A stretch of DNA of 7,024 nucleotides, from assembly GCA_002296885.1 (NCBI GenBank), contig DBIH01000238.1:1-7024 (forward strand), written 5' to 3'. The translations under genes and the position numbers were made by a program. Below are positions 1 through 5,767 of this stretch, piece by piece. The notes under the pieces were generated by a model, which was given only the letters and a program-made list of their open reading frames with translations, ran no database searches and had not been told where the DNA came from. Within the stretch, counting starts at the first letter, position 1; every line of letters starts with the position of its first letter. This DNA comes from Flavobacterium sp. UBA807. Lineage in GTDB: Bacteria; Bacteroidota; Bacteroidia; Flavobacteriales; Flavobacteriaceae.

Positions 1-394
1 AAAACAGGTTGAGCAATTACTTAAAGAAAAAGCAAAAGCTTTAAAAGGCGAATTGTCTGCAAAATTGCAGGATGTTAACGGAATCAAATTCCTTGCGACA
101 CAAGTCGATTTGAATGCTGAAAGCGCAAAAGACCTTGCTTATGAATTGGGGACTTTGGGAACCAATTTATTCCTCGTCTTGGCTACCGCCGATGAGGATA
201 AACCAATGCTAAGCTGTTATATTTCCAAAGAATTGGTAGCAGAGAAAAACCTAAACGCCGGAACTGTGGTTCGTGAACTTGGAAAATATATTCAAGGCGG
301 CGGAGGCGGACAGCCTTTCTTTGCAACAGCAGGAGGGAAGAATGTTGCCGGAATCAATGAAGCTTTGGAGAAAGCAGTTGATTTTGTGAAATAA
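1..394 (+). CDS. alaS: Alanyl-tRNA synthetase, C-terminal part (5' end outside window)
   Basis: This is the last 130 or so codons of alanyl-tRNA synthetase, the cytoplasmic enzyme that charges tRNA-Ala. The frame is open from base 2, so the gene enters from the left edge; the internal TTG at 53 is not a start. The visible part begins with a lysine- and glutamate-rich helical stretch ([17 protein letters not shown]), which fits the helical linker before the C-Ala region. It then enters the DHHA1 domain, whose glycine-rich loop is plain in [15 protein letters not shown] (about residues 98-112 of the visible fragment). That loop is the hallmark of the AlaRS C-terminal domain that helps hold the tRNA. 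The aminoacylation and editing domains lie outside the window. The gene is followed at once by a strong terminator, so it is transcriptionally separate from the next gene. The frame and motif make the identification secure. Confidence 0.93.
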   Translation, partial: KQVEQLLKEKAKALKGELSAKLQDVNGIKFLATQVDLNAESAKDLAYELGTLGTNLFLVLATADEDKPMLSCYISKELVAEKNLNAGTVVRELGKYIQGGGGGQPFFATAGGKNVAGINEALEKAVDFVK

Positions 395-415
395 ATTCCA
401 AAACAACAATAAATT

Positions 416-451
416 AAAAGCCCTTCAATCATGGCATTGAAGGGCTTTTTT
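416..451 (+). terminator. Rho-independent terminator after alaS
   Basis: A perfect 14-bp stem pairs 416-429 with 436-449 around a 6-base loop (catggc) and ends in a run of six T. The GC core is GCCCTTCAAT/ATTGAAGGGC. It begins 22 bases after the alaS stop. The left arm starts with AAAA, so the structure could also work on the minus strand, but no minus-strand gene ends here. Confidence 0.93.
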
Positions 452-513
452 ACGTCCATAATTCATAAAAAACTGCTAATCAACCGATTTTTTAACAGTA
501 TATCGAAATATTT

Positions 514-543
514 TTGGGTTTAATATCTGCCTGTATACATTTG
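514..543 (+). promoter_or_regulatory. Bacteroidota-type promoter of the lipoprotein gene
   Basis: TACATTTG at 536-543 matches the Bacteroidota -7 consensus TAnnTTTG at every fixed base, and TTG at 514-516 lies 19 bases upstream, inside the 17-23 spacing described for Flavobacterium. Transcription should begin near 548-550, giving a leader of about 47 bases. This is the longest predicted leader in the window and it contains two competing hairpins. Confidence 0.7.
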
Positions 544-546
544 GAT

Positions 547-594
547 TGTATTGATAAAGCCCCAGCGAGTCAATACATTAAAACTACTAATGTA
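547..594 (+). promoter_or_regulatory. Leader of the lipoprotein gene with two mutually exclusive hairpins
   Basis: Hairpin A pairs TGTATTGA (547-554) with TCAATACA (570-577) around a 15-base loop. Hairpin B pairs TACATTA (574-580) with TAATGTA (588-594) around a 7-base loop and ends two bases before the ATG at 597. The two share 574-577, so only one can form at a time. Hairpin B would hold the translation start region in a stem. Both stems are AU-rich and weak, and a regulatory role is inference. No known riboswitch was recognised. Confidence 0.3.
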
Positions 595-596
595 CC

Positions 597-1403
597 ATGA
601 AAAAAATTTTTCAATTCTTCGCGATTTTATTCGTAGCAGCTTCATCGCTAACTTCCTGCACATCCGACAGCACAAATGCAACTTCTCCGGTTTTATTAAA
701 AAAATTGCAGGCTAATGTAATGGGAGCTGACGAGCTTTATCTATTCTCCTATAACGGTACAAAGCTTAACAAAGTTTCCTATCAGATTAGTATGGGAAGT
801 GTTACCAATGGATATTCAAAATTTATCTACTCAGGGAACCAGATTAGTGTGGTTAAGGATTATGAAAATAATGTAAATACGTATAACACCTATTTCATGT
901 ATAATGCTGAAGGCCAATTAATCGAAGTAAGCAAAGTGCAATCGGGAGTTGATCACGTTGAGAAAACTTTTTTTACCTATAATGCAGACAATACTGTTGA
1001 TTCTGAGGATTACACAGGAACTGCTGACTCACAAGGGTATTTAACATATACTGAAAAATTCTATTTTGAAAATAATAAGCTAATCCGAAAAGACTATAGT
1101 TACGGTAGTGGTGGTTCTCAAATAAATTATACTTACGATACTGCCAACCATCCTTTGAAAAATGTTACCGGAATTGATGCCATAACATTGTATGTAAATT
1201 CATTTGAAGGTTCAAAATCGATAGCGCTTGGATTGAAAGGAATGTCAAATAATATCATAAAAGAGGTTTGGAATCCTGGTACTCCAGCCAGCGAGGAAGT
1301 AAATTTTGAGTCAACCTATAATGACGAAAATTATCCGGTTTCACTTTATACTACTCCGGATTCACCGGGGCCTTACAACTATCAATACGAATACAATCAA
1401 TAA
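597..1403 (+). CDS. Putative outer-membrane lipoprotein with YD-like tyrosine-rich repeats
   Basis: A 268-residue protein with a lipoprotein signal: two lysines, a hydrophobic stretch over residues 4-18 and a lipobox SLTSC with the acylated cysteine at C21. It should be exported by Sec, processed by signal peptidase II and anchored to the periplasmic or outer face of the envelope. The mature part carries about seven degenerate units of 20-25 residues built on an aromatic-Y-x(n)-G/N-x-L/I pattern, for example near residues 49-62, 77-90, 99-113, 125-139, 155-169, 178-190 and 239-252. These resemble the YD or DUF4595-like repeats of many Bacteroidota lipoproteins, which form beta-sheet scaffolds. 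No catalytic motif is visible and the role is unknown. Only one acidic residue (D24) follows the cysteine, so a surface-export signal is not clear. The gene stands alone between its own promoter and terminator. It is visibly more AT-rich than the sulfur genes downstream. Confidence 0.8.
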   Translation: MKKIFQFFAILFVAASSLTSCTSDSTNATSPVLLKKLQANVMGADELYLFSYNGTKLNKVSYQISMGSVTNGYSKFIYSGNQISVVKDYENNVNTYNTYFMYNAEGQLIEVSKVQSGVDHVEKTFFTYNADNTVDSEDYTGTADSQGYLTYTEKFYFENNKLIRKDYSYGSGGSQINYTYDTANHPLKNVTGIDAITLYVNSFEGSKSIALGLKGMSNNIIKEVWNPGTPASEEVNFESTYNDENYPVSLYTTPDSPGPYNYQYEYNQ

Positions 1404-1427
1404 AAAGTCAAACAAAACTATTATTGA

Positions 1428-1463
1428 AAAAAACCCTTTCTACTGTCAAGGAAAGGGTTTTTT
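1428..1463 (+). terminator. Rho-independent terminator after the lipoprotein gene
   Basis: AAAAAACCCTTTC (1428-1440) pairs perfectly with GAAAGGGTTTTTT (1451-1463) around a 10-base loop, followed by ATTTTTT. It starts 24 bases after the stop codon and closes a single-gene unit. Confidence 0.92.
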
Positions 1464-1646
1464 ATTTTTTACGCTTGTCTGTCTACTGATGTCATAGGAG
1501 ATATATAAACCTTTTCCTCTCTTAACTTTTCAGTTGCAAATCCCTACTCGGCTTGCACAAACGAATAAGCCAAAGCTATTTATATCATTATCAAAAAATA
1601 ATTCCATAATGTAACGAACGTCATAGTATAGCAAAAAATACTGCCG

Positions 1647-1654
1647 CAAATTTG
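1647..1654 (+). promoter_or_regulatory. Likely -7 box of the sulfur gene cluster
   Basis: CAAATTTG matches TAnnTTTG at all fixed positions except the first base, and its last base lies 20 bases before the ATG at 1675, the same distance seen for other promoters in the window. No TTG is present at the expected -33 distance. A small inverted repeat AGTAT (1625-1629)/ATACT (1638-1642) lies where an activator or repressor could bind. The rest of the 1464-1674 gap shows no gene or RNA that I can support. Confidence 0.4.
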
Positions 1655-1674
1655 TACATTAAAAATATTCCATC

Positions 1675-3084
1675 ATGAAAATAGAACAAATTTATACCGG
1701 CTGCCTTGCACACGGAGCATATTATATCAGCTCAAAAGATGAAGCCGCAATCATCGACCCATTACGCGAAACACAACCTTATATCGACCGTTTGGAAAAA
1801 GACGGAGTCCGGCTCAAATACATTTTTGAAACCCATTTCCACGCCGATTTTGTAAGTGGGCATTTAGACCTGAGCAAAAAAACCAAGGCGGCAATCGTTT
1901 ACGGCCCAACGGCAAAACCCGAATTTGAAGCCATAGTCGCTGATGACAATCAGGTTTTTGAAATCGGTGACATCAAAATAAAAGTACTGCATACGCCCGG
2001 TCACACCATGGAAAGTTCCTGTTTTTTATTGATTGACGAAACCGGAAAAGAAACGGCTTTATTTAGTGGAGACACCTTGTTCCTGGGCGATGTCGGTCGC
2101 CCAGATTTGGCTCAGAAAGCTGCCGGGCTGACCATGGAAGAGCTTGCCGGTCTGCTTTACGAAAGCCTGTACAACAAAATTCTGCCGTTGCCCGATGATA
2201 TAACTGTTTATCCGGCGCATGGTGCCGGTTCTGCCTGCGGAAAAAATATGATGAAAGAAACGGTGGACAGCCTTGGCAATCAAAAGAAAATAAACTATGC
2301 ACTGAATCAGCCTAATAAAGAAGCATTCATCAAAGCAGTTACCGACGGATTATTGCCTCCGCCGGGTTACTTCGGAATGAACGTTGCCATGAACAAAAAA
2401 GGCTATGAAAGTTTTGATGAAGTACTGAAGAACGGAATGACAGCGCTCACAGCAGATGAGTTTGAAGCTGTTGCAGAAGCGACAGGCGCATTAATCTTAG
2501 ATACACGGAATGACGCTGCTTTCGTTAGAGGCTTTATCCCCCAATCAATAAATATAGGGTTAAGCGGCGATTTTGCTCCTTGGGCCGGTGCCATGATTGT
2601 AGATGTTGCTCAGCCTATTTTGCTCGTTACCGACATCGGCAGAGAAGAAGAAGCCATAACCCGTCTGAGCCGCGTGGGATTCGATAAAGTATTGGGACAT
2701 TTGGCAGGCGGTTTTAACGCATGGGAACTGGCAGGAAAGGAAACGGACACCGTAAACCGCATCACAGCAGAACAGTTCGCTTCCGAAGTAAAAATCGGCG
2801 AAAGCCAAATCATTGACGTTCGGAAAGAAAGCGAATACGCAGCCGAGCACGTTCAGGAAGCCTACAGCAAGCCATTGGCGTATATCAACAATTGGATTAA
2901 AGATATCAACCCACAGCAACATTTTTACCTGCATTGCGCCGGTGGCTACCGTAGTATGATAGCTGCCAGCATTTTATTGGCAAGAGGTTTTCGGAATTTT
3001 ACTGAAGTGGCTGGCGGGTTTAATGCTATTGCTAAAACAGTTGTGCCCAAAACCAATTTCAAATGTCAGAGTAAATTAATTTAA
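1675..3084 (+). CDS. CstB-like persulfide dioxygenase-rhodanese fusion (MBL fold plus two rhodanese domains)
   Basis: A 469-residue cytoplasmic protein without a signal peptide. Residues 1-240 are a glyoxalase II/ETHE1-type metallo-beta-lactamase domain: THFHADFVSGH supplies H54, H56, D58 and H63, HTPGH supplies H110, SGDTLF supplies D133, and YPAHGAGS supplies H182. Of these, H54, H110 and D133 are the expected iron ligands of persulfide dioxygenases. The stretch GRPDLA after the SGDTLF motif is typical of that subgroup. Two rhodanese domains follow, about 255-355 and 360-458. The second has an intact active-site loop with C421 in HCAGGYRS. The first has D320 (LLVTDIGRE) where the catalytic cysteine should be, so it is probably structural. 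This order, with a degenerate middle rhodanese, matches CstB of Staphylococcus aureus, which turns persulfides into thiosulfate. C188 in GSACGK may be a second sulfur-carrying cysteine. The likely job is sulfide or persulfide detoxification, oxidising RSSH to sulfite and passing sulfane sulfur on. The gene heads a cluster with a rhodanese and a DUF2892 gene and is noticeably GC-richer than its neighbours. Domain assignment is firm; the exact product is inferred. Confidence 0.9.
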   Translation: MKIEQIYTGCLAHGAYYISSKDEAAIIDPLRETQPYIDRLEKDGVRLKYIFETHFHADFVSGHLDLSKKTKAAIVYGPTAKPEFEAIVADDNQVFEIGDIKIKVLHTPGHTMESSCFLLIDETGKETALFSGDTLFLGDVGRPDLAQKAAGLTMEELAGLLYESLYNKILPLPDDITVYPAHGAGSACGKNMMKETVDSLGNQKKINYALNQPNKEAFIKAVTDGLLPPPGYFGMNVAMNKKGYESFDEVLKNGMTALTADEFEAVAEATGALILDTRNDAAFVRGFIPQSINIGLSGDFAPWAGAMIVDVAQPILLVTDIGREEEAITRLSRVGFDKVLGHLAGGFNAWELAGKETDTVNRITAEQFASEVKIGESQIIDVRKESEYAAEHVQEAYSKPLAYINNWIKDINPQQHFYLHCAGGYRSMIAASILLARGFRNFTEVAGGFNAIAKTVVPKTNFKCQSKLI

Positions 3085-3087
3085 TAG

Positions 3088-3170
3088 GAGCTGTCCCGCC
3101 TTTGGCGGGTCGGGCTATGCGCTGCAATCTTTTTTGCCTGTGGCAAAAAAGGATTTCCGCTGCTATCCCT
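3088..3170. repeat. GC-rich palindromic intergenic element (REP-like) inside the sulfur cluster
   Basis: The gap between the fusion gene and the rhodanese gene is filled by a structured non-coding element. It holds a 6-bp hairpin CCCGCC (3095-3100)/GGCGGG (3104-3109) with loop TTT. It also holds a 10-bp hairpin CTTTTTTGCC (3129-3138)/GGCAAAAAAG (3142-3151) with a 3-base loop. The second hairpin is flanked by a direct repeat, CGCTGCAATC (3120-3129) and CGCTGCTATC (3158-3167). Base composition differs sharply from the AT-rich spacers elsewhere. From memory, elements with CCCG... and CGCTGCTATC blocks around a T-run/A-run hairpin recur between genes in Flavobacterium genomes; that was not checked here. 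Neither stem is followed by a T-run, so it does not look like a standard terminator, though it could lower or stabilise downstream mRNA. Confidence 0.6.
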
Positions 3171-3198
3171 CAGCCAAAATAACTTTAATCGCAATATT

Positions 3199-3516
3199 AT
3201 GTTAGGAATTTTAAAAAATCTGTTTGCACCTAAAGACAACAGCCAACTTAAAGAAGCTTTGAAGAACAGGCCATTTTTAGTAGACGTCCGAACCACTCAG
3301 GAGTTTTCGGGCGGCAGCCTTAAAGGAGCGGTAAACATTCCGCTGGACAGCATCCAAAACGAATTATCAAAATTCAAAAACAAAAATCATATCGTCGTTT
3401 TTTGTCAAAGCGGAATGCGGAGCAGTCAAGCAAAAAGAATCTTAGCAAAAAACGGATTTAAAAACGTTTTCGACGGAGGCTCCATATGGAATGTAAATCA
3501 ATTAATTAACCAATAA
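3199..3516 (+). CDS. Single-domain rhodanese (sulfurtransferase)
   Basis: A 105-residue protein that is one rhodanese domain (about residues 14-104). FLVDVRTTQEFSGGSLKGAVNIPL (residues 26-49) carries the usual DVR...G.. GA.NIPL signature, and the active-site loop has C69 in FCQSGMRS, the classic CxxGxRS form. The cysteine would hold a persulfide and pass sulfane sulfur to thiols or cyanide. No signal peptide is evident: the N-terminal MLGILKNLFAPK is a short amphipathic stretch, so the protein is probably cytoplasmic, perhaps membrane-adjacent. The start at 3199 has no clear Shine-Dalgarno site, which is normal for the phylum. The gene follows the CstB-like gene on the same strand after 114 bases of palindromic spacer and precedes the DUF2892 gene by 8 bases, so it is probably co-transcribed with both. 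It is comparable in size to GlpE or PspE but no specific orthology can be claimed. Confidence 0.88.
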   Translation: MLGILKNLFAPKDNSQLKEALKNRPFLVDVRTTQEFSGGSLKGAVNIPLDSIQNELSKFKNKNHIVVFCQSGMRSSQAKRILAKNGFKNVFDGGSIWNVNQLINQ

Positions 3517-3524
3517 ATATAGTC

Positions 3525-3731
3525 ATGAAAAAAAACATGGGTTCAGCAGATAAGGCAATTCGCCTGCTCATAGCAATTGTTATCGGTATTTTGTATTTCA
3601 CAAACGTTATTTCAGGAACATTAGCAACGGTGCTAAGTATTTTAGCGATAGTTTTCGTGCTTACCTCATTCGTAAGCTTTTGCCCGTTATACCTGCCTTT
3701 GGGCATTAATACCTGCAAAAAGAAAAAATAA
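3525..3731 (+). CDS. DUF2892-family small inner-membrane protein (YgaP C-terminal-like)
   Basis: A 68-residue membrane protein with a short basic N-terminus, two predicted transmembrane helices (about residues 12-28 and 32-50) and a conserved tail, FCPLYLPLGINTCKKKK, with C53 and C64. The pattern GxxDxxIR near the start (residues 6-13) and CPxYxxxGxxTC at the end are typical of the DUF2892 family. In Escherichia coli YgaP this family is the membrane half fused to a rhodanese domain. Here the two halves are separate genes 8 bases apart, so a complex of this protein with the upstream rhodanese is a reasonable inference. The start at 3525 keeps the basic residues; the alternative ATG at 3537 would remove only four residues. 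The function of the family is unknown; a role in moving or sensing reactive sulfur at the membrane is proposed from context. No terminator is visible before the convergent exporter gene. Confidence 0.85.
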   Translation: MKKNMGSADKAIRLLIAIVIGILYFTNVISGTLATVLSILAIVFVLTSFVSFCPLYLPLGINTCKKKK

Positions 3732-3748
3732 CAAAATGCTAAAGCAAC

Positions 3749-5500
3749 TTATTCCTTTTTACGTTCGCCAATCTGCTGGCGCCACATGGCGTAATACAAA
3801 CCTTTTTCTTCCAACAAAGCTTCGTGCCTGCCCTGCTCGATAATATGGCCCTGTTCGAGGACAAATATCTTATCGGCATGCATCACAGTTGATAATCGAT
3901 GTGCGATCAAAACAGTAATACGGTTTTTGTCCGAGATGTTTCTGATGGTCGCATTGATTTCTTCTTCGGTAATCGAATCTAAAGCTGAAGTGGCTTCGTC
4001 AAATATCAATAAGTTTGGATTTCTCAATATGGCACGCGCAATCGACAAACGCTGTTTTTCACCACCAGATACTTTTATTCCGCCTTCACCAATGGTTGAA
4101 TTCAATCCATCTTCGGCACGGGCTAACAATTTGTCGCAGCTCGCTCTGTGCAATACATCTAATAATTCCTCGTCGGTAGCAGTTGGTTTTACAAACAATA
4201 AGTTTTCACGAATCGTTCCCGAAAATAACTGCGCATCCTGAGTCACAAATCCGAGTTGCTTTCTCAAATCAAGTAAATCTATTTTGGTTGAATCAATCGA
4301 GTTGTATTTCACATGACCGTTAGCCGGCGGATATAATCCCACTAAAAGTTTTACCAAAGTTGTTTTTCCGGCTCCCGATGGGCCAACAAATGCAACGGTT
4401 TCGCCTTGTTTAATGTCAAATGTAATATTTTCAACAGCCGGATGTTTGGCCGATTTGTGTTTGAAGCTGACATTGTCAAAATGCAAAGCCTGAATGGCTC
4501 CCACATGTTGGGCATCTTTTGGGCGGTATTCTTTTGGAGCATTCAGTAATTCCCTGAAATTCTCCATAGAAACCTTAGTTTCATTCAATGCAATGATAAA
4601 AGCACCTAACTCCTGCAATGGCCCGAAAATGAAAAATGTAAAGAACACCATTGTCAATAAATCACCAACAAGGATTTTACCGCCAAACAAGAAATAATAA
4701 AGCGTAAATACCACGCAGGTCCTTAAGAAATGAACGGTTGTTCCCTGAATAAAACTCAGGCTTCGAATAAAACGGATTTTCTGTAATTCTAATTGGAGGA
4801 TTTTAAAGGTATTCAGGTTCAAACGCTTTTCTTCCTGATAGGTCAATCCCAAACTTTTTACCAACTCGATGTTTCGCAAACTTTCCGTAGTTGATCCGGC
4901 TAAGGCGTTGGTTTGTGTGACAATCTTTCGCGAAACGATTTTAATTTTTTTACCAAGATAAGAGCTTACCATTGCGATAATCGGCGCCGTAATCAAAAAG
5001 ATAATTGAGATTCTGTAATCAATCCTCCCTACGTAAATAATCACAAAAATAAATCCGATGATCGTCTGGAATATCAATGAAATCGAAAGTGTAATCAGCT
5101 TCTCCGAATCGGAGCGTACTTTGGTCAGCTTGCTTAATGTCTCGCCACTTCGCTGGTCTTCGAATTCCTCATAAGGCAGGTCCAAAGATTTTTTGATTCC
5201 GTCCGTGTACATTTCGGCTCCGGTTCTCTGGATAACGATATTGGTAAAATAATCCTGGAAGTTCTTGGTAATCCTTGAAATCATCGCAGCGCCTAATGAC
5301 AATCCGAGCCAGAAGCTGACCGCTTTAATGAAATTTAGTTCCTGTCCTTTGTATTTGGCAATGCCTACACCACAATCCTGCATCAGTTTACCGGTGATTA
5401 CCGAGTCGGACAAACTAAAGCAGATGTTGATTGCCGCCATTAAAAGGGCAAAAAACAAAAGCAGTTTGTGTTTTTTGAGATAAGCGTATAATAGTTTCAT
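3749..5500 (-). CDS. MsbA-type ABC exporter half-transporter (permease fused to ATPase)
   Basis: A 583-residue protein in the usual half-exporter layout. Six transmembrane helices lie near residues 10-30, 57-77, 140-158, 163-182, 254-273 and 282-304. The nucleotide-binding domain spans about 335-575: Walker A GPSGAGKTT (373-381), Q-loop Q421 in VTQDAQ, signature VSGGEKQ (477-483), Walker B LLIFDE with catalytic E502, D-loop SALD (505-508) and switch histidine H534 in IAHRLST. All ATPase residues are intact, so it should dimerise and hydrolyse ATP. The signature is VSGGE, not LSGGQ, a tolerated variant. The substrate cannot be read from sequence; lipid, peptide or drug export are all possible. 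The reading frame extends to a TTG at 5548, but the promoter -7 box at 5521-5528 lies inside that extension, and the protein reads MKLLYAYLKKHK from 5500, so 5500 is chosen. The gene is monocistronic and convergent with the sulfur cluster. Confidence 0.92.
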   Translation of the reverse strand: MKLLYAYLKKHKLLLFFALLMAAINICFSLSDSVITGKLMQDCGVGIAKYKGQELNFIKAVSFWLGLSLGAAMISRITKNFQDYFTNIVIQRTGAEMYTDGIKKSLDLPYEEFEDQRSGETLSKLTKVRSDSEKLITLSISLIFQTIIGFIFVIIYVGRIDYRISIIFLITAPIIAMVSSYLGKKIKIVSRKIVTQTNALAGSTTESLRNIELVKSLGLTYQEEKRLNLNTFKILQLELQKIRFIRSLSFIQGTTVHFLRTCVVFTLYYFLFGGKILVGDLLTMVFFTFFIFGPLQELGAFIIALNETKVSMENFRELLNAPKEYRPKDAQHVGAIQALHFDNVSFKHKSAKHPAVENITFDIKQGETVAFVGPSGAGKTTLVKLLVGLYPPANGHVKYNSIDSTKIDLLDLRKQLGFVTQDAQLFSGTIRENLLFVKPTATDEELLDVLHRASCDKLLARAEDGLNSTIGEGGIKVSGGEKQRLSIARAILRNPNLLIFDEATSALDSITEEEINATIRNISDKNRITVLIAHRLSTVMHADKIFVLEQGHIIEQGRHEALLEEKGLYYAMWRQQIGERKKE

Positions 5501-5520
5501 GAAGTATAAAATTGGTGTAG

Positions 5521-5548
5521 CAAAAGTAGAAAATAAAAGTTCAGGCAA
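5521..5548 (-). promoter_or_regulatory. Bacteroidota-type promoter of the ABC exporter gene
   Basis: On the minus strand TACTTTTG (5528 to 5521) is a perfect TAnnTTTG box, with TTG (5548 to 5546) 17 bases upstream. The last base of the box is 20 bases before the ATG at 5500, giving a leader of about 15 bases. This site decides the start codon, because a start at 5548 would lie upstream of transcription initiation. Confidence 0.72.
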
Positions 5549-5607
5549 TTGTTAACGGAATTATATTACTTTATGATTGTATAGACAGTTTTGTGTTTTT
5601 GAGCAAA

Positions 5608-5718
5608 TCGTCACTTCGAGTGTCTCGTCATTTATGACGAGATGTATCGAGAAGCTTATAGAAAAATGTTCTCGATACATTTTGCTCATTTCATTACGCA
5701 AAACACTCGAACTGACGA
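5608..5718. repeat. Cloverleaf-like palindromic intergenic element
   Basis: Four stems fill 111 bases without unpaired bases at the junction. The outer stem pairs 5608-5623 with 5703-5718 (15 of 16 pairs; the one mismatch is C5614 against C5712). Arm 1 is CTCGTCAT (5624-5631)/ATGACGAG (5634-5641) with loop TT. Arm 2 is ATGTATCGAGAA (5642-5653)/TTCTCGATACAT (5669-5680), a perfect 12 bp with a 15-base loop. Arm 3 is TTTGC (5681-5685)/GCAAA (5698-5702). It is not a tRNA: the stems are too long and no tRNA landmarks are present. It lies between the divergent exporter and GSCFA genes, outside both core promoters. From memory, related blocks (CTTCGAGTG, TATCGAGAA, CACTCGAACTGACG) recur in Flavobacterium intergenic DNA, which suggests a dispersed repeat, possibly a non-autonomous mobile element, but this was not checked. 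Confidence 0.7.
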
Positions 5719-5737
5719 AATTCAAAGTTTTAAAATT

Positions 5738-5763
5738 TATGTTTGAATGATTTTGTATTTTTG
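5738..5763 (+). promoter_or_regulatory. Tandem -7 boxes upstream of the GSCFA gene
   Basis: Two perfect TAnnTTTG matches occur: TATGTTTG (5738-5745) and TATTTTTG (5756-5763). The first ends 22 bases before the ATG at 5768, like other promoters in the window, and is preferred. The second would start transcription at or next to the ATG and give a leaderless mRNA. No TTG at -33 is present for either, so the pair could partly reflect AT-rich chance. Confidence 0.5.
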
Positions 5764-5767
5764 AAAA

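Noticed and set aside
1306..1497. Open frame overlapping the end of the lipoprotein gene
   Set aside because: It lies in another frame of a well-supported gene and runs through the terminator; its predicted protein has no recognisable features.
2059..2934. Several minus-strand open frames within the sulfur fusion gene
   Set aside because: They are antisense shadows of a gene with clear metallo-beta-lactamase and rhodanese motifs.
3129..3151. Hairpin with T-run and A-run as a terminator between sulfur genes
   Set aside because: The T-run lies in the left arm and the right arm ends in A followed by GGATTT, so the U-tract needed after the stem on the plus strand is absent.
3081..3296. Minus-strand open frame across the palindromic spacer
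   Set aside because: It covers the hairpin element and the start of the rhodanese gene and shows no protein motif; the spacer is better explained as non-coding.
3506..3718. Minus-strand open frame opposite the DUF2892 gene
   Set aside because: The plus-strand frame has two membrane helices and the conserved CPxYxxxGxxTC tail; the minus-strand frame is a shadow.
5608..5718. Cloverleaf shape suggesting a tRNA or tRNA-like gene
   Set aside because: Stems are far longer than in tRNA, arm 1 has a 2-base loop, and no T-loop, anticodon-loop or CCA-end features are present.
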